Origin: an uncultured Clostridia bacterium
Lineage (GTDB): Bacteria; Bacillota_A; Clostridia; TANB77; CAG-508
Assembly: GCA_947629855.1 (NCBI GenBank)
Contig: CANRFI010000008.1
Coordinates: 1-33,052 of the forward strand
Length of the DNA: 33,052 nucleotides
Direction: 5' to 3'
Shown: positions 1 through 8,059 of the stretch, in pieces
Position numbering within the stretch: the stretch's first letter is position 1
How the letters are laid out: each line of letters begins with the position of its first letter
The notes under the pieces: generated by a model
What the model was told of the DNA's origin: nothing
What the model saw: only the letters and a program-made list of their open reading frames with translations
Database searches by the model: none
Position numbers and translations under genes: made by a program

Positions 1-87
1 TTTTATTGTTTTTGCAATACTTTTTAGAACTTTTTTCATCGCAATTTTCGACATTTTTTTGTTCGTAAAACTATTATTAAATTATAA

Positions 88-130
88 AAAAGTTCAATAT
101 ATTTTTTAATAATAAATATATTGAACTTTT
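88..130 (-). terminator. Rho-independent terminator after the GT39-like gene
   Basis: A 15-bp perfect inverted repeat (88-102 pairing with 116-130, 13-base loop) lies 20 bases beyond the stop codon of the minus-strand gene that ends at 150. Read on the minus strand it is followed by a run of T. The stem is AT-rich, which is usual for this genome. Confidence 0.7.
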
Positions 131-149
131 AAATTTAATCTGAACTACA

Positions 150-1739
150 TCATTTTTTAGACACTAGATATAATTCATTTTGAACTTTTGACTCATTAGA
201 CGTATCTTCTTTAGATGAATATAGTTTTTGTATATTTTTAAAATCTGTATTGTCTTTTATTTTATTTAGTATATCATCATTATTCAAATAAGACTTAATA
301 CTTAATATAAAAGAATCTTCTTTTTGTAATTGTTCATCTTTTACTAAATATTCCATTTCATTTCTTCCTGTGTCTATTAATAAAGTCTTTTCGTAAATCA
401 TCATTTCTGGAATGCTTTGCATATGGTTAAAAAAGTTGTCATATACATACACAAAAGATTTTTCACTGTTTTCTTTTGCTATATTAAGTATTTTCTCGTA
501 ATTTCTGTATAAAAACTTTGGCATTGAAAACATTATACCAATGGCTACTAATATAACTGAAATTCCAATTATAATTTGGTTTTTATATTTTATATTTATT
601 ATGCAGTCTAATATCATAAATACGGTTAAAACAATAAATGGAATTACTACCATAATATATCTTAGTTCTTGAAATGGTGTTAACTTTACCATTAATATAA
701 AATAAATAATGCTTGGTACCATAGTTAATAATACGATAAACTTATCTTTTGATTTTTTGTATAAATATATGATTCCTATTAAAAACAAAATTGAAGCTGT
801 AAGTATAAGAATTGTATTTGTATTAATGCTAAAAGCATATGCTAATTGATTTATGTATTTTCCAAAATATTCGAAGTAGCTGCCATTTGATAAGTTTGAA
901 ATTCCTCTACTAGAGAAAAACAAATGATACATACTTGGTACAAATATTAATATACCAATTACTGCATATATTATATGTGCTACAAAATATTTTTTTATTT
1001 TGTCTTCTTTTTTGTCTTTTTTCATTTTTATTATCATCATAATAAATACTATACCTGCATAAATAGCAAAGAAATATTGTGTTAAAAAACCTAATATTGT
1101 AATAACTGCTAATTTTAGTAAAGTCTTTTTGTCTAAAGCAAAATCATTTTTATAAATTTTTACACTGTAATAGAAGTATAACATTACAAATAAATTTAAT
1201 AACATATACATTCTTTGATAAATAACCATAGATATGGTTCCCATAGAAAGTCCATAAAAAATTAATGCTCCTATTGTTAAATTTTCTTTTCCTAATAATT
1301 TTAATGTTTTTTTCAAAACTACACAACTAACTGCAAAGGCAACAATATTTACTACAAATGCTGTATAAATTGAGAATTTTCCTGAAAATAGCATACTTGA
1401 AAAATGTACTAATAAATAAAAAAATGGTGGATGATTATCATGTGCTTGATTCATATAAATTGATACAAAATTCAAGTAATTATTTTGAGTTAAGGTCATA
1501 TAATTTGTAACATATTCTTTAGTTTTCCAAACTGGAGGTTCATTTAAGTCTTCTGGAACATTATTATTTTTATAACCACTCATTAATCCATTATCTGGAT
1601 TTACAGAAGAAGCAATTGTAAAAGCTTCATCTTCGTGAAATCCTACTTTTTGGGCTTGGTATACAAATATTATTCCACACATACTAAGTATTATAATTCC
1701 AATAATGATGTTTTTTAATATATCTTTTTTTATTTTCAT
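150..1739 (-). CDS. GT-C fold membrane glycosyltransferase, PMT_2/GT39-like
   Basis: A 529-residue polytopic membrane protein with roughly a dozen hydrophobic segments. The first extracytoplasmic loop carries the acidic HEDEAFT motif (residues 35-41), and a NHPPFFYLLVH motif follows near residue 102. Both are typical of polyprenyl-phosphate-sugar-dependent GT-C transferases of the ArnT/PMT_2 type, which move a sugar from a lipid carrier to an acceptor outside the membrane. The last ~120 residues are soluble. The substrate cannot be told from sequence. Start: ATG preceded by GAGGAGG at 6-7 bases. The GT2 glycosyltransferase lies upstream on the same strand, but a terminator separates the two, so they may be separate transcripts with related work on cell-surface glycans. 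No CGG codon in frame. Confidence 0.8.
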   Translation of the reverse strand: MKIKKDILKNIIIGIIILSMCGIIFVYQAQKVGFHEDEAFTIASSVNPDNGLMSGYKNNNVPEDLNEPPVWKTKEYVTNYMTLTQNNYLNFVSIYMNQAHDNHPPFFYLLVHFSSMLFSGKFSIYTAFVVNIVAFAVSCVVLKKTLKLLGKENLTIGALIFYGLSMGTISMVIYQRMYMLLNLFVMLYFYYSVKIYKNDFALDKKTLLKLAVITILGFLTQYFFAIYAGIVFIMMIIKMKKDKKEDKIKKYFVAHIIYAVIGILIFVPSMYHLFFSSRGISNLSNGSYFEYFGKYINQLAYAFSINTNTILILTASILFLIGIIYLYKKSKDKFIVLLTMVPSIIYFILMVKLTPFQELRYIMVVIPFIVLTVFMILDCIINIKYKNQIIIGISVILVAIGIMFSMPKFLYRNYEKILNIAKENSEKSFVYVYDNFFNHMQSIPEMMIYEKTLLIDTGRNEMEYLVKDEQLQKEDSFILSIKSYLNNDDILNKIKDNTDFKNIQKLYSSKEDTSNESKVQNELYLVSKK

Positions 1740-1762
1740 TTTTTTCCTCCTCTAAAAAAACA

Positions 1763-1794
1763 AATTACTCTATTATTTTATAAATAGAGTAATT
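1763..1794 (-). terminator. Rho-independent terminator after the GT2 gene
   Basis: An 11-bp perfect inverted repeat (1763-1773 with 1784-1794, 10-base loop) sits just after the stop codon at 1804. On the minus strand it is followed by TTTGTTTTTTT. It ends the GT2 transcript before the downstream GT39-like gene. Confidence 0.8.
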
Positions 1795-1803
1795 CCTGTA
1801 AAT

Positions 1804-3072
1804 TTATGCTTTTTCTATTACCCCAACAGTTTCTTCTACTGTTCCTCCGGCATTACCAATTTTGATATCTCTAATGTGGTTGATTTTCTCCCACGTTGTT
1901 TCTCTTTTAAATAGACATTTGAAATTAATTAATAGCCATGACCCCATAAAAATCGGATAACATATTAATCCTTTTATCATAGGTTTTATTGGTCTTCTGT
2001 CTAAAAGCATTGCTATTAATGCTGTAAATATTGGTAAAAAGAATGTTGGTACAATATATTTTATAAGATTTAATAATAATTCTGCACCTGTCATTCCATT
2101 TCCTGCATACATTAAAAAGTTGGTTAGTAATAATATTAGTGTAATTATAAACATTGGAATACTTCCAACAATATATAAAAATCCATCAAAATTCATCATT
2201 GTTTTATTTTTCTTAGTTGCATCTATTAATTGTTTTGTATATTCTTTTATACATTGCATATGTCCTACTGTCCATCTACTTCTTTGTGACCAGCTTTGCT
2301 TGAATGTTACTGGTTGTTCATCATAGCAAATTGCATCTGTTGCCCAACCTAGTCTTTTTCCTTTTATAATTCTTTTTAATGAAAATTCTATATCTTCTGT
2401 TAGTGTTACTGTATCCCATCCTTGTGGTTTTACTACATCAAATTTTACCATAAATCCTGTTCCATTTAATAGTGGTGATAGTCCTAAATTGTATCTTGCT
2501 AAGTGATAAAATCTGTGCATTGTCCAATAAAATATTGCATACCCTGCTGTAATCCAACTATCTGTTGGGTTCTTTATATCTCTATATCCTTGTACTACTT
2601 CTTCTCCTTGACATAGTTTTTTATTCATATTTTTAATAAAGTTTGGATCTACGATATTGTCTGCATCAAATACAAAAAATGCATCATATGGAGCATTTTC
2701 TTTTATTTTTTGTTGTAAAAACCAATCTAATGCATATCCTTTGGTTTGCTCTGTTTTATTGTATCTTTCATAAACAATTGCTCCTGCCTCTTTTGCAATT
2801 TTGGCTGTATTATCTGTACAATTATCTGCAATTACATAAATGTCATATAATTGCTTATCGTAATTTTGTCTTTTTAAACTTTCAATTAAATTACCAATAA
2901 CTGCTTCTTCATTATGTGCTGGTACAATTGCCATAAACCTATGATTTTTTTCTATTTTCAATGGTTTGTCTTTTATTTTTACTAATGAGCATAAACTTAC
3001 CAATATTTGGTACAACCAAAATATGGTTATTATCCATACAATGGCTTCTCTTAGTATATATAAGTAATCCAT
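1804..3072 (-). CDS. Processive-type GT2 family glycosyltransferase, membrane bound
   Basis: 422 residues. An N-terminal membrane segment (about 8-30) is followed by a GT-A catalytic domain with the nucleotide-binding ADNCTD (82-87), the metal-binding DAD (136-138), the TED acceptor motif (225-227) and QRSRW (263-267). This D, DxD, TED, Q(x)xRW set marks processive or poly-N-acetylglucosamine/cellulose-synthase-like GT2 enzymes. Two or three C-terminal membrane helices follow (about 300-395). The likely role is transfer of a sugar from a UDP-sugar to a surface polysaccharide or glycolipid; the sugar is unknown. Start: ATG at 3072 with GAGAGGT at 7-8 bases. A CGG trinucleotide near the C-terminus is out of frame (GCC GGA), so this gene is read normally. 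Confidence 0.88.
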   Translation of the reverse strand: MDYLYILREAIVWIITIFWLYQILVSLCSLVKIKDKPLKIEKNHRFMAIVPAHNEEAVIGNLIESLKRQNYDKQLYDIYVIADNCTDNTAKIAKEAGAIVYERYNKTEQTKGYALDWFLQQKIKENAPYDAFFVFDADNIVDPNFIKNMNKKLCQGEEVVQGYRDIKNPTDSWITAGYAIFYWTMHRFYHLARYNLGLSPLLNGTGFMVKFDVVKPQGWDTVTLTEDIEFSLKRIIKGKRLGWATDAICYDEQPVTFKQSWSQRSRWTVGHMQCIKEYTKQLIDATKKNKTMMNFDGFLYIVGSIPMFIITLILLLTNFLMYAGNGMTGAELLLNLIKYIVPTFFLPIFTALIAMLLDRRPIKPMIKGLICYPIFMGSWLLINFKCLFKRETTWEKINHIRDIKIGNAGGTVEETVGVIEKA

Positions 3073-3307
3073 TTTTTTACCTCTCTAATTATTTTTTTAT
3101 TTAATTTTATTTCTATAATTTTATTATGCTACCTTTTCTATTATACTATTATTGTTAAATTTATGCAATATTTTTTCCAAAATTTAATAGTTTTTTAATA
3201 TTTTTTGAATTTTTTCTTCATTTTTCTAATTTTATGATAAAATGGTATTAATTAAGAAATTTAAACATATTTTTATACGAAAATAAAAATTTAAGGAGGA
3301 GATTAAA

Positions 3308-4294
3308 TTGTCTAATTATCAAGTTGCTATTGTTGGAGCAAGTGGTTTAGTTGGTAGAACTGCTTTAAAGGTGCTAGAAGAAAAAAATTTTAAAAATGTA
3401 ACTTACACATTATTTTCATCTTCAAAGTCTGCTGGTAGTAAAATTAAATTTTTAGGACAGGAATATGTAATTTGTGAATTAACGGAAAAATCTTTTGATC
3501 ATCATTTTGATTTTGCAATTTTTTGTGCTGGAGGAAGTGTTTCTGAAAAATACGCACCTATTGCTAGTTCAAAAGGTTGTGTTGTTATTGATAACAGTAG
3601 TGTTTTTCGTATGAATGATGATGTTCCTTTAGTAGTTCCTGAAGTTAATCCAGAAGATATTTTAAAGCACAATGGAATTATTGCAAATCCTAATTGTTCT
3701 ACTATTCAAGCGGTTTTACCACTAAAAGTTTTAGATGACCATTATAAAATAAAAAGAATTGTATATTCTACTTACCAAGCAGTTTCTGGGGCAGGAAGAT
3801 ATGGAATTGAGGATTTAGAAACTAAAGTTGATGGTGATAAATTAAAAAAATTCCCTTATTCAATTTACAATAACTGCATACCTCATATTGATGTTTTTAT
3901 GGAGCACGGATATACTAAAGAAGAATATAAAATGATTAATGAAACAAGAAAAATATTACATCATCCAGATTTAAAAATAACAGCAACAACAGTAAGAGTC
4001 CCTGTTCGTAATTGTCATGGGGAATCAATTAATGTCGAATTAGAAAAAGATTTTGACCTTTATGATGTTAGAATTTTATTAGAAAAATTCCCTGGAATTA
4101 TTGTAGTTGACAATCCAGAGAAGAATTTTTACCCTTTGGCTAGTAAGGCAGATGGAACTGATGAAGTTTATGTTGGCAGAATAAGACGTGATTTTAGTGT
4201 TGAATATGGTATAAATTTATGGGTTGTAAGTGATAACTTAAGAAAAGGTGCTGCTTCTAATGCTGTACAAATATTAGAAAAGCTTATTAAATAG
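3308..4294 (+). CDS. asd: Aspartate-semialdehyde dehydrogenase
   Basis: 328 residues. Converts L-aspartyl-4-phosphate to aspartate semialdehyde with NADPH, the branch point to lysine, diaminopimelate, threonine and methionine. Visible: an N-terminal NADP-binding GASGLVG (10-16), the active-site NPNCST with nucleophile Cys130, the YQAVSGAG block, and RVPVRNCHGES with the catalytic histidine. Length is normal. The start is TTG at 3308, chosen because AAGGAGGA lies 7 bases before it and there is no better ATG. It is monocistronic, divergent from the GT2 gene across 235 bases. Out-of-frame CGG trinucleotides (ACG GAA, GCG GTT, CAC GGA) are read through normally, a useful control for the CGG recoding described elsewhere. 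Confidence 0.95.
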   Translation: MSNYQVAIVGASGLVGRTALKVLEEKNFKNVTYTLFSSSKSAGSKIKFLGQEYVICELTEKSFDHHFDFAIFCAGGSVSEKYAPIASSKGCVVIDNSSVFRMNDDVPLVVPEVNPEDILKHNGIIANPNCSTIQAVLPLKVLDDHYKIKRIVYSTYQAVSGAGRYGIEDLETKVDGDKLKKFPYSIYNNCIPHIDVFMEHGYTKEEYKMINETRKILHHPDLKITATTVRVPVRNCHGESINVELEKDFDLYDVRILLEKFPGIIVVDNPEKNFYPLASKADGTDEVYVGRIRRDFSVEYGINLWVVSDNLRKGAASNAVQILEKLIK

Positions 4295-4301
4295 ACAAAA
4301 T

Positions 4302-4330
4302 TTGCATTATTTATTATAAAATGGTATAAT
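4302..4330 (+). promoter_or_regulatory. Sigma-A-type promoter for the HD gene
   Basis: TTGCAT (4302-4307), a 17-base spacer and TATAAT (4325-4330) with an extended -10 TGG just before it. It lies directly after the asd stop codon and about 40 bases before the HD hydrolase start. Confidence 0.65.
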
Positions 4331-4368
4331 TAATAGTGAAGTACATATGAGAATAAGAGGTATTTTAA

Positions 4369-4905
4369 ATGAAACCATATATACAAGCTTCTTCTGAAGC
4401 TGATGAAGAATTTCAAAATATAATAAAAGATTTAATTGCAAATGATACAGTTCAAAAAATGAAAGATTACAGGCAACATTATGAAACCAGTTGTTTTGAG
4501 CATTGTTATGTTGTTGCCTATTATTGTTTCCTTATTTGTAAAAAATATAATTTAGATTATATTTCTGCTACTCGTGCTGCAATGCTTCACGACTTGTTTT
4601 TATATGATTGGCGTAAAAGACAAGATGGTAGAAAAGGTCTTCACGCTTTTACTCATGGAAAAATCGCTTGTGAAAATGCAAGTAAATTATTTGATTTAAA
4701 TGAAAGAGAAAAAGATATTATTATAAAACATATGTGGCCTGTAACTATTGCTATACCAAAATCATTTGAAGGTTTCGTTTTGACTTTTGTTGATAAATAC
4801 TGTGCTTTTTCTGAAACTATAGAAATAGTAAAAGATAGAATATTAATGAAAAGAGCTTCTCGTTATGCATATTTACTATTAAGTTTGTTAGTTATTAAAT
4901 TTTAA
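4369..4905 (+). CDS. HD-domain phosphohydrolase family protein
   Basis: 178 residues. Metal-ligand pattern of an HD domain: His45 in FEHCY, His74-Asp75 in MLHDLF, a further His121 in KHMWPV and Asp142 in FVDKY. These are the expected H...HD...H...D ligands, so the protein probably hydrolyses a phosphoester or nucleotide; the substrate is not evident. The family is common in Clostridia as a stand-alone gene. The C-terminus is unusually hydrophobic (LLLSLLVIKF). Start: ATG at 4369 with AGAGGT upstream. It has its own promoter and terminator, so it is probably a single-gene transcript. Confidence 0.75.
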   Translation: MKPYIQASSEADEEFQNIIKDLIANDTVQKMKDYRQHYETSCFEHCYVVAYYCFLICKKYNLDYISATRAAMLHDLFLYDWRKRQDGRKGLHAFTHGKIACENASKLFDLNEREKDIIIKHMWPVTIAIPKSFEGFVLTFVDKYCAFSETIEIVKDRILMKRASRYAYLLLSLLVIKF

Positions 4906-4911
4906 AATTTT

Positions 4912-4951
4912 AGGGCTGAACTTCAAAATATTGAGTTCAGCCCTTTTTTTA
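4912..4951. terminator. Terminator shared by convergent genes
   Basis: An 11-bp stem (4912-4922 with 4934-4944) with the core GGGCTGAACT, followed by eight T on the plus strand. It terminates the HD gene; the convergent minus-strand gene stops at 4949, right at the T run, and may use the same stem. Confidence 0.85.
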
Positions 4952-5287
4952 TTTATTTTCTTCTGCCCATCTAATCATTTTTATATCTTTGTATTTTGAT
5001 AATACAGTTTTATATTTATCATATTCTTCTTCCCATAATGTGTCTGGAATATTATCGAAAGCTTTAAATATTTTTTCTGCCTCTGCTAAATAAATTACTT
5101 GCTCTTGTGGTGACATATTTTCATATTGTCTAGCAAATTTATATAGTTTATCTAACATTTGGTTTGCTTCAATAAAAGTCCAAAAATCTTTTATTTTTAT
5201 ACCAAATAATTTTATTTGCACTATTGCATAAGCAACTAAAGCAAATATAACAAAAATTAATATGTAAATTGCCATTAATATTGACAT
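4949..5287 (-). CDS. Small single-pass membrane protein of unknown function
   Basis: 112 residues. One N-terminal membrane helix (about 4-26) is followed by a charged, helical cytoplasmic region that includes a stretch resembling a short helical repeat (YENMSPQEQVIYLAEAEKI). I do not recognise the family. The helix has no cleavage site, so it looks like an anchor and not a signal peptide. Start: ATG at 5287 with GAGGTG upstream. Convergent with the HD hydrolase gene, divergent from the CDF transporter gene. Confidence 0.65.
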   Translation of the reverse strand: MSILMAIYILIFVIFALVAYAIVQIKLFGIKIKDFWTFIEANQMLDKLYKFARQYENMSPQEQVIYLAEAEKIFKAFDNIPDTLWEEEYDKYKTVLSKYKDIKMIRWAEENK

Positions 5288-5390
5288 TTTTTAACACCTC
5301 ATTTGTTTAACTTCCAATACTTTTAAATTATACCATATTTTACATTTTTTTGCAACATTTTTTATTTTACTTTATCATTTATATTTTTTA

Positions 5391-5399
5391 TGTTATAAT
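5391..5399 (+). promoter_or_regulatory. Extended -10 promoter of the CDF transporter gene
   Basis: TG-T-TATAAT, an extended -10 element with TATAAT at 5394-5399, about 37 bases before the ATG. No good -35 hexamer is seen 17 bases upstream, which is compatible with an extended -10 promoter. Confidence 0.5.
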
Positions 5400-5435
5400 C
5401 ATATTTATATTATTAAACGGAGTTGATTTTTAATA

Positions 5436-6302
5436 ATGGAAATGGAAGAAAAATTTGAAATTACAAAGAAAGCTGGAATTTATGGTATTCTTGGTAATAT
5501 ATTTTTATTAATAATTAAAACTATTGTAGGTTTTATTAGTCATAGCCAGGCTTTAATTGCAGACAGCTTTAACAGTGCTGGAGATATTTTTGCATCCTTA
5601 ATGACTTTTATTGGAAATAAAATAGCAAGTGAACCAAATGACGAAGATCATAATTTAGGTCATGGAAAAGCAGAATACATTTTTTCTATGTTTATTAGTA
5701 TTTCTATGATTTTAATTTCTTCCAAATTATTATATGATTCTATTATTACTTTAGTTTTTGGAAGTAAACTTCAATTTTCTTGGTTTTTGGTTGTTGTTTG
5801 CATAGCAACTATAATAACAAAATTATTTCTTTTTTTATATACTAAAAATGCTTATAGAAAACATTCTAATATTTTATTAGAGGCTAATATGAAAGACCAC
5901 AAAAATGATTGCATTATTACTTCTTTTACATTATTTTCAGTTTTATTAACTTTATGTAATATTTATTGGTTTGATAGTATAGTCGGCATTGGTATTTCAA
6001 TTTATATTTGTTACACAGGTGTTACTATTTTTATTGAAAGTTACAATGTTTTAATGGATATTAGTGTAGATGATAAAACTAAAAGTCTTATTTTAGATAT
6101 TGCAAACAGTTATAAAGAAATAAAAAAAATAGATGATATTATTTCTACTCCTGTAGGAAATCAATATTTAGTTTTTTTAACTATTTACTTAGATGGAAAT
6201 ATGTCTACTTTTGAAAGTCATAAATTAGCTGATAGCCTTGAAAATACTATAAATGGTTTAGATAAAATTTATAAAACTGTTGTGCACGTAAATCCTATTT
6301 AA
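5436..6302 (+). CDS. Cation diffusion facilitator (CDF) family metal exporter
   Basis: 288 residues. Exports divalent metal (Mn, Zn or Fe) in exchange for protons. Visible: six hydrophobic segments in the first ~205 residues; the helix-2 metal motif SHSQALIADSFNSAGD (Asp43, Asn46, Asp50); the conserved DHNLGHGKAEYI (71-82) that follows it; the helix-5 motif KDHKNDCIIT; and a C-terminal cytoplasmic ferredoxin-like domain (about 210-288). The Asn-containing helix-2 site resembles manganese-type CDFs, but metal specificity is inference. Start: ATG at 5436 after a weak GGAG. The one CGG trinucleotide is out of frame (GTC GGC). Confidence 0.9.
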   Translation: MEMEEKFEITKKAGIYGILGNIFLLIIKTIVGFISHSQALIADSFNSAGDIFASLMTFIGNKIASEPNDEDHNLGHGKAEYIFSMFISISMILISSKLLYDSIITLVFGSKLQFSWFLVVVCIATIITKLFLFLYTKNAYRKHSNILLEANMKDHKNDCIITSFTLFSVLLTLCNIYWFDSIVGIGISIYICYTGVTIFIESYNVLMDISVDDKTKSLILDIANSYKEIKKIDDIISTPVGNQYLVFLTIYLDGNMSTFESHKLADSLENTINGLDKIYKTVVHVNPI

Positions 6303-6311
6303 GTTCAAATT

Positions 6312-6518
6312 AAAAATCCCCCGCCTTAGCCGTGTTGCTTTGAATTTTTAAGGACCTGTTCCTACAAACAGGTGGGTGCCTACCTAAATACTCATGGGCT
6401 TCTCACTACTTTTAATGATTTTTATGTGAGCTTGCACGCCATATTTAGAGATTTGGCCCCTCTTAAAGTGTGTTGGTTCTAAAAATTTAAGCTTATACGC
6501 ACTATGCAGGGAAATTTA
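6312..6518 (+). ncRNA. ssrS: Probable 6S RNA
   Basis: A ~205-base region without an ORF, directly after the CDF gene and much richer in G+C than its surroundings. The two ends pair (AAATCCC near 6314 with GGGAAATTT near 6509-6517), then GTG with CAC further in. Inside is a CCTGTT/AACAGG hairpin (about 6354-6372) followed by GTGGGTGCC, and a second stem CTCAC/GTGAG. A long closing stem with CCGTGTT near the 5' end and an ACCTG...CAGGTGGGTGCC hairpin is how I remember Firmicutes 6S RNAs, which bind the housekeeping RNA polymerase by mimicking an open promoter. A covariance-model search (RF00013) would decide. I see no good promoter in the 60 bases upstream. Confidence 0.55.
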
Positions 6519-6750
6519 TTTAATTATATTTAAGTTATTTATATTTTAACATAGGTTAATATACTTTACAAACTAGCGTTTATTATTAAATATATATTCC
6601 TTTATTATAAAATAGCTTTATCTTATTTATGCATATAAAAATCTCTCTTAATCTTGCATTTTCAAAACTTGATTTTTATAATTTTATATGCTAAAATTAA
6701 TTAATACTTATGTGGTAGCAAAGAGTTTTAGTCTCTTTGCTATTATTGTT
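6519..6750. other. AT-rich intergenic stretch with one hairpin
   Basis: No ORF with a ribosome-binding site was found between the 6S candidate and the hlyIII stop codon. The only structure is a 10-bp perfect inverted repeat, TAGCAAAGAG (6716-6725) with CTCTTTGCTA (6733-6742). It lies 9 bases past the hlyIII stop codon. It may end that transcript, although no T run follows on the minus strand. Confidence 0.45.
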
Positions 6751-7426
6751 TTACATTACATATAATAATATGCAGAAAAATTGTAAAATACTACCTAATA
6801 AAATAAATAAATGGAAAATTGAATGAGAATATTTATGCTTCTTGCCAATACCATATATAATTGCTCCTATTGTATATGCAATACCACCTAATAGTAACAA
6901 AATAAATCCATTTGCTGTTAGACTACTTGGTAAGATGTTTGCTTTAAGTATTATACACCATCCCATAAGTAGATAACAAATCATAGAAAATTTCTTAAAT
7001 TTTTTTATATCTATTGAATTTAATACAATTCCTAAAATTGCTAAAGCCCATATAACTCCAAAAATAAACCAACCGCGTAAATGTATCTTGTTGCCTAATA
7101 GTACATAAGGCAAAAGGTGTATATGAACCTGCAATTAATAAAAATATTGAGCAATGATCTAATACTTGAAAGACTTTTTTAGATGTGAATTTAGGACTTA
7201 ACCCATGATAAATACTAGACATAGTATATAGTGCAATCATTGTCACTCCATAAATTGAGCCACTAATAATTCCGTATATATTTCCTTTTACTGCAGCAAA
7301 TACAATACATAGTACAGTTGCAACTACTCCTAAGACTGCTCCTACTATATGAGAAGTCATATTAAAAATTTCTTCGCCTTTTGTATAAGTTGGTAATACT
7401 CTATCTTTTAATTTTACTCTTTGCAT
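6751..7426 (-). CDS. Hemolysin III / YqfA family membrane protein (read through one CGG +1 site)
   Basis: 224 residues after rejoining. Seven hydrophobic segments of the HlyIII (PAQR-like) family, with the N-terminal PTYTKGEEIFNMTSHIVGA motif (conserved Glu and His), the SSIYHG block and a late LHxxxH-like region (HKYSHSIFHLF). The physiological role is unclear despite the name. The upstream frame carries residues 1-117 and the downstream frame the rest. They join at CGG (7073-7075): reading ACG, skipping C, then GGT gives TFTGWFIFGVIW, matching the GW-FG block of the family. Without the shift the protein ends early. Start: ATG at 7426 with TTAGGAGA. Own promoter upstream. Confidence 0.85.
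7073..7075 (-). other. CGG +1 recoding site in hlyIII (Gly118)
   Basis: Codon context ACG CGG T. The CGG is in the upstream frame. Dropping the C gives GGT and restores the family sequence FTGWFIFGV. Confidence 0.85.
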
Positions 7427-7460
7427 TTTTTATCTCCTAAAAAATTTTATTGATTTCTAT

Positions 7461-7489
7461 ATGATAACACAATTTTTTTATCTTTTCAA
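7461..7489 (-). promoter_or_regulatory. Promoter of hlyIII
   Basis: On the minus strand TTGAAA (7484-7489), a 17-base spacer and TATCAT (7461-7466), ending about 35 bases before the ATG. Confidence 0.55.
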
Positions 7490-7557
7490 GCTTCAAATTA
7501 TATGTATATTTTAATAAATGAAAAATAAACTATGGATAAAGGAGGTTTTATATAATT

Positions 7558-8016
7558 ATGTCAGACAAATTCAAAATTTATGCTAAATCTATAGCTATTC
7601 CTGTTATTTTAGGTGGAATTGTTGGTTTTATTATATCTGGCTCTATGGATTATAGTTCTTTACAAAAGCCTTTTTTTGCTCCACCTAGTATAGTATTTCC
7701 TATTGTATGGACTTTACTGTATATTTTAATGGGAATTTCCTATGGCATTTTATCTAGCAATTCTTTAGTAGATTCTAAAATTAACTCCATCTATTATTTA
7801 CAATTATTTGTTAATTTATTATGGCCAATTATATTTTTTGTATTAAAATGGAGATTGTTTGCATTTATTTGGATTGTATTACTTACTTTTTTGGTTTTTG
7901 TTATGGTTGTGAGATTTTATGACAAAAATAAGTTATCTGGTTTGATTCAAATTCCTTATCTTGTCTGGTCGCTATTTGCAACATATTTGAATTTATTTAT
8001 ATACTTATTAAATTAA
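7558..8016 (+). CDS. tspO: TspO/MBR family tryptophan-rich sensory protein
   Basis: 152 residues with five membrane helices. Typical of TspO/MBR are KPFFAPPSIVFPIVWTLLY (about 39-57), LMGISYG and WPIIFFVLKW. Family members bind porphyrins and other small hydrophobic ligands; the bacterial role is unsettled. Start: ATG at 7558 with AAGGAGG about 12 bases upstream, somewhat long spacing but no nearer start codon. Divergent from hlyIII, convergent with sigK. No CGG codon. Confidence 0.9.
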   Translation: MSDKFKIYAKSIAIPVILGGIVGFIISGSMDYSSLQKPFFAPPSIVFPIVWTLLYILMGISYGILSSNSLVDSKINSIYYLQLFVNLLWPIIFFVLKWRLFAFIWIVLLTFLVFVMVVRFYDKNKLSGLIQIPYLVWSLFATYLNLFIYLLN

Positions 8017-8017
8017 A

Positions 8018-8057
8018 AAAAAATCTCTTTTTGAGTTAAGCTCTAAAGAGATTTTTT
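8018..8057. terminator. Bidirectional terminator between tspO and sigK
   Basis: A 13-bp stem, AAAAAATCTCTTT (8018-8030) with AAAGAGATTTTTT (8045-8057). It gives a T run on both strands, immediately after the tspO stop (8016) and before the sigK stop (8060). Confidence 0.85.
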
Positions 8058-8059
8058 CT

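Noticed and set aside
6312..6518. tmRNA or another stable RNA on either strand
   Set aside because: No tRNA-like acceptor end or tag-peptide ORF was found; the closed-end long hairpin suits 6S better. Still only moderate confidence.
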